The notes below the pieces were generated by a model. The model searched no databases. It was not told the origin of the DNA and saw nothing but the letters and a program-made list of their open reading frames with translations. DNA of 64,000 nt from WLXB01 sp040221475 (GTDB lineage: Bacteria > Pseudomonadota > Alphaproteobacteria > Rhodospirillales > Rhodospirillaceae). The stretch lies in contig JAVKEJ010000053.1 in NCBI GenBank assembly GCA_040221475.1, positions 248,001-312,000 of the forward strand, given 5' to 3'. Position 1 is the first letter of the stretch. Every line of letters starts with the position of its first letter. Positions 44,102 to 52,210 of this stretch are shown here, piece by piece. Position numbers and translations under genes: made by a program.

Positions 44102-44554
44102 ATGAAGCGGAACCCCATTGAAACAGTTCTTGGCGCTGTGGTGCTTTTCGTTGCAGCGATTTTTCTGTTTTTTGCCTATTCCACAGCACAAGTTGCGACG
44201 CGCGATGGCTATGAGGTTGAAGCGACGTTCTTAAAGGTTGGCGGTTTGCAGGTTGGCAGTGATGTTCGGATCAGTGGCATCAATGTTGGCACTGTCACCT
44301 CTCAATCACTTGACAAAAAAACGTATGAGGCTCGTGTGAAACTCGTGATTGATCCAACAGTATCCCTGCCAAATGATACCGTTGCCTCAATCGTTGGTGA
44401 TGGGCTTTTGGGCGGTAAATATGTTGATCTCAGACCCGGACAATCTGCGGATAATCTGGAAGATGGCGGAGTTATAGAAAATAGTCAGGATTTTCAATCG
44501 CTTGAGGATTTAGTTGGGGAGATCATTTTCCTGGCGACCGGAGGCGACTCATGA
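44102..44554 (+). CDS. mlaD: outer membrane lipid asymmetry protein MlaD
   Basis: This 150-residue protein fits alphaproteobacterial MlaD: an N-terminal MKRNPIETVLGAVVLFVAAIF helix, an MCE domain with YEVEATFLKVGGLQVGSDVRISGINVGTV and GDGLLGGKYVDLRPGQ, and a C-terminal SLEDLVGEIIFLATG helix that would form the hexamer channel. It follows the first MCE gene directly. The pair may form mixed hexamers, an inference. It overlaps none of the following coding region if the DUF2155 gene starts at 44580. Confidence 0.9.
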   Translation: MKRNPIETVLGAVVLFVAAIFLFFAYSTAQVATRDGYEVEATFLKVGGLQVGSDVRISGINVGTVTSQSLDKKTYEARVKLVIDPTVSLPNDTVASIVGDGLLGGKYVDLRPGQSADNLEDGGVIENSQDFQSLEDLVGEIIFLATGGDS

Positions 44555-44579
44555 TGTCTATGTGTGCCTTTCTATCGAC

Positions 44580-45023
44580 ATGTTGCCGTGTAAGATTGAT
44601 GATTGTTCATATCGATCGATTTTAAGGCGCTTGGTCTTGTTTCTCCGTTTTTCATTTTTCATTTTTATTTTATTGTTTCCGGGAATGGTTGGCGCGACCT
44701 ACCTGCCAACTGATACAGCTGTTTTACGTTGGTTGGATAAAGTCACAGGTCGGGTGAGCACACTAGAAGCCTGGGTCGGTGATGTTGTTCCGATTGGGAC
44801 AATTTCGATCGAAATTCAGACATGTATGACTCGACCGCCGGAGGAGACGCCTGAGAGCGCCGCTTTCTTGACAATCAACGATGAGAAATCCGACGGCTCG
44901 GTCGTAGAAGTGTTTTCAGGCTGGATGTTTGCGTCTAGCCCTGCTTTATCCGCGATGGATCATGCTGTCTACGATGTATGGGTCTTGGACTGCGAGAATA
45001 GAAGGCGTTCAATTTCAGACTGA
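44580..45023 (+). CDS. DUF2155 family exported protein
   Basis: This 147-residue protein matches DUF2155: AVLRWLDKVTGRVSTLEAWVG, IQTCMTRPPEETPESAAFL and VEVFSGWMFASSPALSAMDHAVYDVWVLDC are diagnostic. A hydrophobic stretch near residues 17-37 (LFLRFSFFIFILLFPGM) acts as a signal peptide. Two conserved cysteines probably form a disulfide. I start it at ATG 44580; earlier non-ATG starts inside mlaD are possible. Its function is unknown but it is usually next to aat in alphaproteobacteria, as here. Its 3' end overlaps the convergent aat gene by 55 bases. Confidence 0.9.
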   Translation: MLPCKIDDCSYRSILRRLVLFLRFSFFIFILLFPGMVGATYLPTDTAVLRWLDKVTGRVSTLEAWVGDVVPIGTISIEIQTCMTRPPEETPESAAFLTINDEKSDGSVVEVFSGWMFASSPALSAMDHAVYDVWVLDCENRRRSISD

Positions 45024-45625
45024 TCCGGAATTGGACCAAATCGCGCCATTTTCTTTAGGGCAGCGTCAAGTTGCTGCATGTAATCATCGTGCGAGATTTC
45101 AATAGCCCCAAACTGTTTAAGATGCTCGGTAATGAATTGGGTATCTAGCAACAGGTATCCGCCAGTTTTCATTAGCGCGACAAGATAGCAAAGCGCAATT
45201 TTTGACGCATTATCCCTTCGAGTGAACATGCTTTCACCAAAGAACACAGCCCCCATTGCCAGCCCGTACAATCCCCCGACAAGTTCGTCGTCATCCCAAA
45301 CTTCAACGCTATGGGCAAGGCCAGCTTCGAAAAGATCGGAGAATAATTCTACAATTTTCTGATTGATCCACGTGTCTTCTCTGTCAGAACTGGATTCTGC
45401 ACAACCGGATATAACTTCTTCGAACGCAGTATCTATTCTAACTGTGAATGCAGAGCGCCTAAGGGCTTTGCGTAAAGATTTCGGAATGTGGAAGTCAACT
45501 AACGGTATTATGCCGCGTTCTTTGGGTTGCACCCAATATACATCTTGATCATGCCGAGACTTTGCCATTGGAAACACTCCAACAGTATAAGCTTTAAGTA
45601 GCAATTCTGGGGTGATTTGTGTCAC
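44969..45625 (-). CDS. aat: leucyl/phenylalanyl-tRNA-protein transferase
   Basis: This 218-residue enzyme adds Leu or Phe from aminoacyl-tRNA to N-terminal Arg or Lys of proteins, making them ClpS/ClpAP substrates under the N-end rule. Marks are YTVGVFPMAKSRHD, YWVQPKERGIIPL, and LVGGLYGLAMGAVFFGESMF with LLDTQFITEHLKQFG. It follows accC by 11 bases as the last gene of the aroQ-accB-accC-aat unit. Its 3' end overlaps the DUF2155 coding region by 55 bases in convergent orientation. Confidence 0.95.
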   Translation of the reverse strand: MTQITPELLLKAYTVGVFPMAKSRHDQDVYWVQPKERGIIPLVDFHIPKSLRKALRRSAFTVRIDTAFEEVISGCAESSSDREDTWINQKIVELFSDLFEAGLAHSVEVWDDDELVGGLYGLAMGAVFFGESMFTRRDNASKIALCYLVALMKTGGYLLLDTQFITEHLKQFGAIEISHDDYMQQLDAALKKMARFGPIPDQSEIERLLFSQSKTHTS

Positions 45626-45636
45626 CTGTGCAGCTG

Positions 45637-46983
45637 TTACTCCTTAGTCTCAAGCACAAACTTTTCTAGCCAACGAATATCGTATGATCCATCGATAAAG
45701 TCTGGCGCGTTTACAAGTTTTTCGTGCAGCGGAATTGTTGTCTTGACGCCACCAATCACAAATTCACCTAAAGCACGCCTCAATCTCATAAGGCACTCGT
45801 TTCTATTGCGTCCATGGACAATCAGTTTTGCAATCATACTATCGTAGTAAGGTGGTACAACTGCACCAGCAAAAAGGCCCGAGTCCACCCGAACTCCCAA
45901 GCCACCGGGCATATGATATTCAACGACTTTCCCAGGGGAGGGCGTAAAGGTAACTGGGTCTTCTGCGTTTATTCGACACTCAATGGCGTGCCCTGACATA
46001 ACAATATCTTCTTGCTTTAAGTCTAGTGTTGCGCCGTCAGCAATTCTGATTTGTTCCCTTACCAGATCAATACCTGTCACCATTTCTGTAATGGGATGCT
46101 CGACCTGCAGTCTGGTGTTCATCTCAATGAAATAGAATTCGCCATTCTCGTATAGAAATTCTACGGTTCCAGCATTGCGATAACCTATCTCGCGCATTGC
46201 GTCGCAAACGACTTTACCAATTCTTGTTCGTTCGCTGTCATTTAGCGCGGGTGATGGAGATTCCTCTAATACCTTTTGGTGTTTTCGTTGTAATGAACAA
46301 TCGCGTTCCCCTAAGTGCACAACATTTCCGAAAGAGTCTGCAAGAACCTGAATTTCGATATGTCTCGGGTTAGAAAGGTATTTCTCCATGTAGACTTCGC
46401 CATTGCCGAACGCAGACTTTGCTTCACTTGATGCAACTTTAAAGGCTTCGATAACGTCCTTTTCTGTCTCGGCGACTTTCATTCCACGTCCGCCACCACC
46501 TGCGGAGGCTTTAATGAGAACGGGGTAGCCGATTTCTGCTCCGACCTTGAGCGCGTCATCCGGTGTTTCTACGGCCCCATCTGAGCCTGGTACGACCGGG
46601 ATACCACTTCTTTTGGCAGCCAGCTTGGCTTCTACTTTATCGCCCATGATCCGAATGTGTTCCGGGGTTGGCCCGATAAAAGTTATCCCATGCTCTTCAA
46701 TCATTTCAGCGAAGTCGGCGTTCTCAGATAGAAAACCGTATCCAGGATGAATCGCATCCGCATTAGTTACCATCGCCGCTGATATGATTGCCGCCTTGTT
46801 TAGGTAGCTATCAGTTCCCGGCGGTGGACCGATACATACAGATTCATCAGCCAATCTGACATGCATTGCTTCGGCATCGGCAGTTGAATGAACTGCGACG
46901 GTGCGAATGCCCATTTCTCGGCAAGCGCGTAAGATGCGGAGAGCTATTTCACCTCTGTTGGCAATAAGAATTTTTTCGAACAT
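45637..46983 (-). CDS. accC: biotin carboxylase subunit of acetyl-CoA carboxylase
   Basis: This 448-residue ATP-grasp enzyme carboxylates biotin on AccB, the first committed step of fatty acid synthesis. Features are MFEKILIANRGEIALRILRACRE, a KASAGGGGRGMKV ATP loop near residue 160, HLGERDCSLQRKHQKVLEE, and FIEMNTRLQVEHPITEMVTG. It follows accB by 15 bases. The accB-accC order is standard. Confidence 0.97.
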   Translation of the reverse strand: MFEKILIANRGEIALRILRACREMGIRTVAVHSTADAEAMHVRLADESVCIGPPPGTDSYLNKAAIISAAMVTNADAIHPGYGFLSENADFAEMIEEHGITFIGPTPEHIRIMGDKVEAKLAAKRSGIPVVPGSDGAVETPDDALKVGAEIGYPVLIKASAGGGGRGMKVAETEKDVIEAFKVASSEAKSAFGNGEVYMEKYLSNPRHIEIQVLADSFGNVVHLGERDCSLQRKHQKVLEESPSPALNDSERTRIGKVVCDAMREIGYRNAGTVEFLYENGEFYFIEMNTRLQVEHPITEMVTGIDLVREQIRIADGATLDLKQEDIVMSGHAIECRINAEDPVTFTPSPGKVVEYHMPGGLGVRVDSGLFAGAVVPPYYDSMIAKLIVHGRNRNECLMRLRRALGEFVIGGVKTTIPLHEKLVNAPDFIDGSYDIRWLEKFVLETKE

Positions 46984-46998
46984 GACGCCTCGCTTGAG

Positions 46999-47493
46999 TT
47001 AGTCAATTACAACAAGCGTCTGATCGAACTCGACAGGTTGACCATCCGTTACGAGAACAGAGGTAACTGTTCCAGCTTTGTTTGCGCGAACCGGATTAAA
47101 TGTTTTCATAGCTTCGATCAGGAGAAGAGTTTGTCCTTCTTCAACCTTATCTCCAGCTTTTATAAATGGAGGAGTATCTGGTTCTGCAGCCAAGTAAGCG
47201 ACACCAACCATTGGGGCTTTAATAGCCCCGGGGTGATTTGAAGGATCTGCAACTGATTGATCACCATTGGCAGGTATCAAGGCGGCAGACGCCGGAGATG
47301 CCATCGGCGCAGTGGGAGCGGCAACCATATACGAAGCCTCTTTGATTTGGCGGGCTACTCGAATTCTAAGCCCACCCATATCATATTCAATTTCCGAGAG
47401 GTTGGTTTCATCCAGGATTTCGGCCAGTTGCCTTACAAGCTGACTATTAAAATCATCGTCTGAATTAGAAACTTCTTTGGTTGCTTTTGTCAT
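46999..47493 (-). CDS. accB: biotin carboxyl carrier protein of acetyl-CoA carboxylase
   Basis: This 164-residue protein carries biotin on the lysine of the IEAMKTFNPV motif in a C-terminal biotinyl domain (residues about 88-164). An N-terminal helical region and a Ala/Pro-rich linker (APTAPMASPASAA) precede it. It shuttles carboxybiotin between AccC and the AccAD carboxyltransferase. Its ATG overlaps the aroQ stop (TGATG), so translation is likely coupled. Confidence 0.96.
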   Translation of the reverse strand: MTKATKEVSNSDDDFNSQLVRQLAEILDETNLSEIEYDMGGLRIRVARQIKEASYMVAAPTAPMASPASAALIPANGDQSVADPSNHPGAIKAPMVGVAYLAAEPDTPPFIKAGDKVEEGQTLLLIEAMKTFNPVRANKAGTVTSVLVTDGQPVEFDQTLVVID

Positions 47494-47942
47494 CAGATTT
47501 GTTCGCTCTTTAATAGTTTTGCCATTGCATTTACTGCTAGGACATAGCCTTGCGATCCGAATCCGCAGATTACGCCGTTAGCAGCTTTAGATATGTATGA
47601 GTGGTGCCGGAATTCTTCTCGTTTGTAAATATTGGATAAATGAACCTCAATGATTGGAATTTGAGTTGCCAGTAGGGCATCCATAATTGCAACTGAAGTG
47701 TGGGTGTAACCAGCAGCGTTAATAATCAGTCCGTGCCCGTCTCTTTGCGCTTCATGCACCCAATTTACGATAACGCCTTCTTCATTACTTTGGCGGAATA
47801 CAATATCTATTTCTAATGTTTTCCCTGCCGTAACGGTCACATTTTCAATGTCTGCAAGAGTGGTGTGGCCATAGACATCAGGTTCTCGGGTTCCCAGCAG
47901 GTTTAGGTTGGGTCCGTTTATGACGAATACCTTGTAACTCAC
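47493..47942 (-). CDS. aroQ: type II 3-dehydroquinate dehydratase
   Basis: This 149-residue dodecameric enzyme converts 3-dehydroquinate to 3-dehydroshikimate in the shikimate pathway. Marks are VINGPNLNLLGTREPDVYG, with the catalytic Tyr, RQSNEEGVIVNWVHEA, and LIINAAGYTHTSVAIMDAL. IIEVHLSNIYKREEFRHHSYIS holds the catalytic His. It leads the leftward aroQ-accB-accC-aat unit. Confidence 0.96.
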   Translation of the reverse strand: MSYKVFVINGPNLNLLGTREPDVYGHTTLADIENVTVTAGKTLEIDIVFRQSNEEGVIVNWVHEAQRDGHGLIINAAGYTHTSVAIMDALLATQIPIIEVHLSNIYKREEFRHHSYISKAANGVICGFGSQGYVLAVNAMAKLLKSEQI

Positions 47943-48135
47943 TGAAATCGGCCTTTTGGTAGAGTAAAATAAGAACTTGCAAGCATATAAATTGGAGGTA
48001 GCTATACCATGTTGTTCTTTAGGGTGAAACGATACAAGACCAATTTATATTTGATCTGGTATGTTGAAATAGCAGCTACTGGGACCCATTATTGACCCAA
48101 TCGAAACAAGTATACTGGGCGCTACAAGGATGAAA

Positions 48136-49116
48136 ATGCAGATTACGCTTAATGGCGAACATAAGGACCTTGCTGATGCCACAACTATTAGGGTGTTGTT
48201 GACAGATTTAGGAATAGATCCCAAAAAAGTTGCGGTTGAGAGAAACCTGGAGATCGTCCCAAAGTCGCAGTTTGATAGCACGGTCGTTCAGAATGGCGAC
48301 CGGCTTGAGGTTGTTCACTTTATTGGAGGCGGTGACGGTCCAACGCACTCAGATATCCTTGAGGTTGCTGGAAGGCATTTTCGATCTAGATTATTAGTTG
48401 GAACAGGAAAGTATAAAGATTTCGAGCAGACCGCAGAGGCTATTGCTGCTTCAGGCGCAGAGATCGTGACCGTTGCAGTTCGTCGCGTAAACATTTCAGA
48501 TCCGTCACAGCCAATGCTGATCGATTTCGTGGACCCGGCAAAATACACTTTCTTGCCTAATACAGCAGGTTGTTACACCGCATTAGAGGCAGTAAGAACA
48601 TTGCGGCTGGCCAGAGAGGCTGGAGGATGGGATTTGGTTAAGCTTGAAGTTTTAGGCGACGACAAAACACTTTATCCGAATGTCATTGAGACATTGGAAG
48701 CGGCCAAGAAACTCGTGGATGAAGATTTTAAGGTTATGGTTTACACGAATGATGACCCAATAATGGCTAGGAAGCTAGAAGACATTGGATGTTGCGCTAT
48801 TATGCCCTTAGCTGCGCCAATAGGCTCTGGACTGGGAGTTCAAAACCCTGTGCAAATACGCCTTATCATTGAGCAGTCATCGGTCCCCGTCTTAGTTGAT
48901 GCAGGTGTTGGTACAGCGTCCGACGCGGCAATCGCGATGGAGTTAGGATGTGATGGTGTTTTGATGAACACAGCAATCGCGCAAGCGAAAGATCCTATTA
49001 CTATGGCTAAATCAATGAAGTTGGCCGTAGAGGCGGGCAGGCTTGCTTATCTTGCTGGCCGCATGCCTAAAAAACTCTATGCTGACCCTTCATCACCTTT
49101 GGCAGGATTGATTTAG
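48136..49116 (+). CDS. thiG: fused sulfur carrier ThiS - thiazole synthase ThiG
   Basis: This 326-residue bifunctional protein makes the thiazole part of thiamine. Residues 1-66 are a ThiS ubiquitin-like domain that ends HFIGGG, where free ThiS would end in Gly-Gly to be thiocarboxylated. Residues about 70-326 are the ThiG barrel with Lys169 in DLVKLEVLGD as Schiff-base lysine, AAPIGSGLGVQNP and DAGVGTASDAAIAMELG. The linker DGPTHSD joins them directly. I start it at ATG 48136 with AAGGA about six bases upstream; ATG 48130 has that site touching it. No TPP riboswitch is visible in 47943-48129. Confidence 0.92.
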   Translation: MQITLNGEHKDLADATTIRVLLTDLGIDPKKVAVERNLEIVPKSQFDSTVVQNGDRLEVVHFIGGGDGPTHSDILEVAGRHFRSRLLVGTGKYKDFEQTAEAIAASGAEIVTVAVRRVNISDPSQPMLIDFVDPAKYTFLPNTAGCYTALEAVRTLRLAREAGGWDLVKLEVLGDDKTLYPNVIETLEAAKKLVDEDFKVMVYTNDDPIMARKLEDIGCCAIMPLAAPIGSGLGVQNPVQIRLIIEQSSVPVLVDAGVGTASDAAIAMELGCDGVLMNTAIAQAKDPITMAKSMKLAVEAGRLAYLAGRMPKKLYADPSSPLAGLI

Positions 49117-49138
49117 TAGTAATCGTATTTCTGGTTCG

Positions 49139-50110
49139 TTAGGGGAAACCAGCTCTTGTGTTCGACAATGTTATTGCATTAACACGGTTCAGTTGTTCCG
49201 CTGAGGGCCTAAACTTGGCAGCGTTGACGTTGCCTTTAATTTGCGATGACTTTGTTGCGCCAGCAATAACACTTGATACATTGGCATTTTCTAACAACCA
49301 GCCAAACGCTAATTCAAGCAGGCTGTTACCATAGTTGTCACAAATTTCTTGTAACTTTTGAACTTTGTCAAAGCGAGACTCTGACCAGAAGGCTTCTGCC
49401 ATGGCAGCTCTGTCTTTCCAGGCATGCCACCTAGTTCCTTTTTGGGGTGCTTTATCGCGCTTGTACTTTCCAGTTAGTAAACCGCTTTCGAGCGGAAAAA
49501 AAGGTAGAATGCCAGCACCATACTTTTTAGCTGCTGGCATAAGGTCGTGTTCTATATCTCTGCTGAGTAAGCTGTAACGGTTTTGTGCTGATATAAATTC
49601 TTCTAGCCCTTCAGATTTGGCAATAAGGTTGGCTTCTACTAATTGCCAACCAGAGAAGTTCGAGCATCCTACATACCGAACCTTACCTTGGTGAACCAAG
49701 TCTGTAAGCGCTCTCATGGTTTCTTCTATTGGTGTGCTGAGATCGGGTGTGTGTAGCTGGTATAAATCAATATAATCAGTGTTTAAGCGTTTGAGACTTG
49801 CCTCTGCGGCCTGCATAATGTGTCGGCGTGATGCTCCTGTCTCCAACGGTGTATCGCCCATCGGGTTCCCAAATTTGGTGGCAATTACGGCATTTGGGCG
49901 TTCTTTTCCGAGCGCTTTACCGAGGAACACTTCTGATTTGCCTCGACCACCGTAAATGTCAGCGGTATCGAATAATGTTATGCCACTATTCAATGCGGCC
50001 TTCACGACGACCGTCGCTTTTTGTTGATCTATCAGCATGCCAAAGTTGTTGCAGCCGAGCCCGAGGGCAGAAACTTTAAGCCCAGATTTACCAAGATTCC
50101 GATATTCCAT
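49139..50110 (-). CDS. aldo/keto reductase
   Basis: This 323-residue NADPH-dependent barrel enzyme reduces aldehydes or ketones. It has the catalytic Asp and Tyr in LFDTADIYGGRGKSEVFLGKAL, the Lys in VIATKFGNP, and the His in LYQLHTPD. The pattern LGLGCNNFG and YVGCSNFSGWQLVEA fits the AKR family closest to aryl-alcohol/potassium channel beta-subunit types. Substrate unknown. It is convergent with thiSG, 22 bases apart. Confidence 0.93.
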   Translation of the reverse strand: MEYRNLGKSGLKVSALGLGCNNFGMLIDQQKATVVVKAALNSGITLFDTADIYGGRGKSEVFLGKALGKERPNAVIATKFGNPMGDTPLETGASRRHIMQAAEASLKRLNTDYIDLYQLHTPDLSTPIEETMRALTDLVHQGKVRYVGCSNFSGWQLVEANLIAKSEGLEEFISAQNRYSLLSRDIEHDLMPAAKKYGAGILPFFPLESGLLTGKYKRDKAPQKGTRWHAWKDRAAMAEAFWSESRFDKVQKLQEICDNYGNSLLELAFGWLLENANVSSVIAGATKSSQIKGNVNAAKFRPSAEQLNRVNAITLSNTRAGFP

Positions 50111-50281
50111 GCACTGCTGCCCTCAACTGATTGATGCCCACAACTTGAGTCGCAGTACATCCTGAATGACCTTTGATAACCGGGCAATTGTTGCCTATCT
50201 GGTGCACTGAATGTGCGTTGATTACTGATATTATCGTAGAGTGACCCCGTTTAACCTATTGATATTATTATATAAATAAAA

Positions 50282-50297
50282 TGGCATCAATATTGCT
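50282..50297 (+). promoter_or_regulatory. sigma-54 (-24/-12) promoter upstream of a flagellar gene
   Basis: TGGCATCAATATTGCT matches the TGGCACR-N4-TTGCW consensus, with GG at 50283-50284 and GC at 50295-50296 separated by exactly 10 bases as sigma-54 requires. It lies 62 bases before the ATG of the flagellar hook-type gene. Many alphaproteobacterial flagellar hook genes use sigma-54 with an enhancer protein such as FlbD. That regulator is not in the window. Confidence 0.83.
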
Positions 50298-50359
50298 TCT
50301 ATAGAGGGGAAGATTTGTGTCTGGTTCCTTTGTGGCCGGCGCTTTGAGGAGCAAGAGCG

Positions 50360-51631
50360 ATGAGCATCCATGGTACGTTTAGTACAGCGACGTTGGCGTT
50401 AACTGCGCAGGCGCAGCATTTGTCGAATATCGCAACGAACATCGCCAATGTTCAGACAAACGGATACAAAGAGCAGACCACGAATTTTAAGACGTTGGTG
50501 AATCACGTATCCGGTGCTCAGCACCGGAGTTTCTTTGCGGTAAACACTGTTGATACGCGTCAAGTTGATAAACAGGGTCTGATTCTCACGACTCAACGTC
50601 AATTGGATTTGGCAATTGACGGCAAAGGTTTATTTGTCACCAATGTTGAGCCAGATGGAACGGGTGATTGGCAGTTTACGAGAGATGGTGGCTTCATTGG
50701 TCGCTCTGTTCAGTTTGATACCGATAGTGATGGCGATGGCCAAAATGACCAGGGGTCAGTTCTGAACACCATCGCTGGTAATACGGTGTTTGGCTGGCCG
50801 GCAAATCAAGACGGCACATTTGATGAAGTAAATGATGTTAATGCTCTGCAGCCGGTTACGATCAATTCAAATCAAGTCTTCGCTGCCCGCCCGACAACTC
50901 AGATTAGTCTACAAGCCAACGTATCGGCAGAAGACACGGGCAGGCAATCAGTGGGATTGCCCTTCGTTGATGCGGCAGGAGATAGCAGAACATTAACGTT
51001 AGGGTTTAATGCTTCCACAACAAATGACTACACTCTGGATGTCTCCAGTATCACAAATGGTAATCAGCCGGTTGCCGTAACTGTGGAGCCAGCCACGGCA
51101 AGCTTTACCGGGTTCGGCACACTTGCTGCGCCAGCAGACGGGCTATTCACTGTAACCATTAATGATGCGACCGGCCCACAAGTCATAACCATTGATTTGT
51201 CAAAAACCACGCAGTTTCAATCGACGGGTAATTTGGAAGTTATCAACCTTGAACAGGATGGGCTGCAGGAAGGATTACTGCGATCCACGTTTTTCGATAA
51301 AAATGGTGTGTTGTACGGAAGTTTTACTAACACCGGTTTGGTGCCTCTCTTTAAGCTACCAATGGCGACTTTTCCGTCTCCAAATAATCTTGAAGCAATA
51401 AATGGTAATTTCTTTAAGGCAGATCCGAGGGCTGGGCAGTTGGAACTACAAGCTTTGGGTTCTGTAAGTGGTTTGGCCCAAGTAGTGGTAGGCGCGCTTG
51501 AGCAATCGAACGTCGATCTTGCTGATCAGTTTACTAAGATGATTGTTACCCAGAGAGCCTATTCTAGCTCTGCGACTGTTCTTAGAACTGCGGATGAAAT
51601 GTCACAGCAAGCTCGGGACCTTAAACGCTAG
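50360..51631 (+). CDS. flagellar hook/rod protein (FlgE/FlgF/FlgG family)
   Basis: This 423-residue axial protein has the N-terminal flagellar rod/hook helix (ALTAQAQHLSNIATNIANVQTNGYKE) and a C-terminal helix (VGALEQSNVDLADQFTKMIVTQRAY) that together form the coiled D0 core. A FlgE-type D2 region of about 200 residues lies in between. It opens MSIHGTFSTATLAL, closest to FlgE. GAGGAG precedes the ATG. No other flagellar gene is in the window, so it is isolated, behind its own sigma-54 promoter. Some alphaproteobacteria carry extra FlgE copies, so it may not be the main hook protein. Confidence 0.88.
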   Translation: MSIHGTFSTATLALTAQAQHLSNIATNIANVQTNGYKEQTTNFKTLVNHVSGAQHRSFFAVNTVDTRQVDKQGLILTTQRQLDLAIDGKGLFVTNVEPDGTGDWQFTRDGGFIGRSVQFDTDSDGDGQNDQGSVLNTIAGNTVFGWPANQDGTFDEVNDVNALQPVTINSNQVFAARPTTQISLQANVSAEDTGRQSVGLPFVDAAGDSRTLTLGFNASTTNDYTLDVSSITNGNQPVAVTVEPATASFTGFGTLAAPADGLFTVTINDATGPQVITIDLSKTTQFQSTGNLEVINLEQDGLQEGLLRSTFFDKNGVLYGSFTNTGLVPLFKLPMATFPSPNNLEAINGNFFKADPRAGQLELQALGSVSGLAQVVVGALEQSNVDLADQFTKMIVTQRAYSSSATVLRTADEMSQQARDLKR

Positions 51632-51638
51632 AAGGGCT

Positions 51639-52193
51639 CTAGCTGGCCCGCCTCATTAATAGCTTCTCTTTATAGACTTCATGGACTGAGACACCAGCCG
51701 TTGATGCAATCTCATTCGGAGTCATTCGTGTTTCTCTAAGCAGCACTCTTATGAAGTCAGGACGGGAGCGCCATGAACCTGAGTTGGTCCGCCGAGATGC
51801 GGCAGGTTTCTTTGTGGTGTGCTGTTCTTCATCAAGCTGTAGACCTCTTTTGATAGCGTCTGCTAAAGCTTGATCGTATTTTTTCTTTTCGGCAGCGAGT
51901 TTCTCACTCTCGGAGCGATAGGTTTCTCGCGGTGCTGTAAATGTCTCTCCAAATTCGGCAGAATCTTGTTTCTTCTTTCTTCGTTTGCTTATTGGCTTTT
52001 CATCGTGACGGTTTCGTCCACGATCACTCATGCCCGCAGCTTCATGCAAGCTCATGCCACGCGATTTTGCCAACCGAGTTGCAGCTGCCAGCGCTGCTTC
52101 TTTTTCGCCCTCATAGGAGGTTGAATTGGCGACTTCCAAGAGTTTGCGAAACTTGTCGCGTTCGCGTTCAGTAAAAGTTTCAGGTCCAGTCAT
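51639..52193 (-). CDS. DUF2786-like protein with C-terminal helix-turn-helix
   Basis: This 184-residue protein has an N-terminal DUF2786-like segment (KFRKLLEVANSTSYEGEKEAALAAATRLAKSRGMSLHEA), a charged middle rich in Lys, Arg and Glu, and a C-terminal helix-turn-helix (LRETRMTPNEIASTAGVSVHEVYKEKLLM). It may bind DNA or RNA. I start it at ATG 52193; an upstream TTG at 52214 overlaps dsbA-like coding DNA. It follows the DsbA-family gene by 17 bases, same strand. Family assignment is tentative. Confidence 0.62.
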   Translation of the reverse strand: MTGPETFTERERDKFRKLLEVANSTSYEGEKEAALAAATRLAKSRGMSLHEAAGMSDRGRNRHDEKPISKRRKKKQDSAEFGETFTAPRETYRSESEKLAAEKKKYDQALADAIKRGLQLDEEQHTTKKPAASRRTNSGSWRSRPDFIRVLLRETRMTPNEIASTAGVSVHEVYKEKLLMRRAS

Positions 52194-52210
52194 AATATCT
52201 ATCCGATAAA

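Noticed and set aside
47943..48129. TPP riboswitch before thiSG
   Set aside because: The CTGAGA motif and the second conserved arm are absent; only a short CTGGT-like similarity is present.
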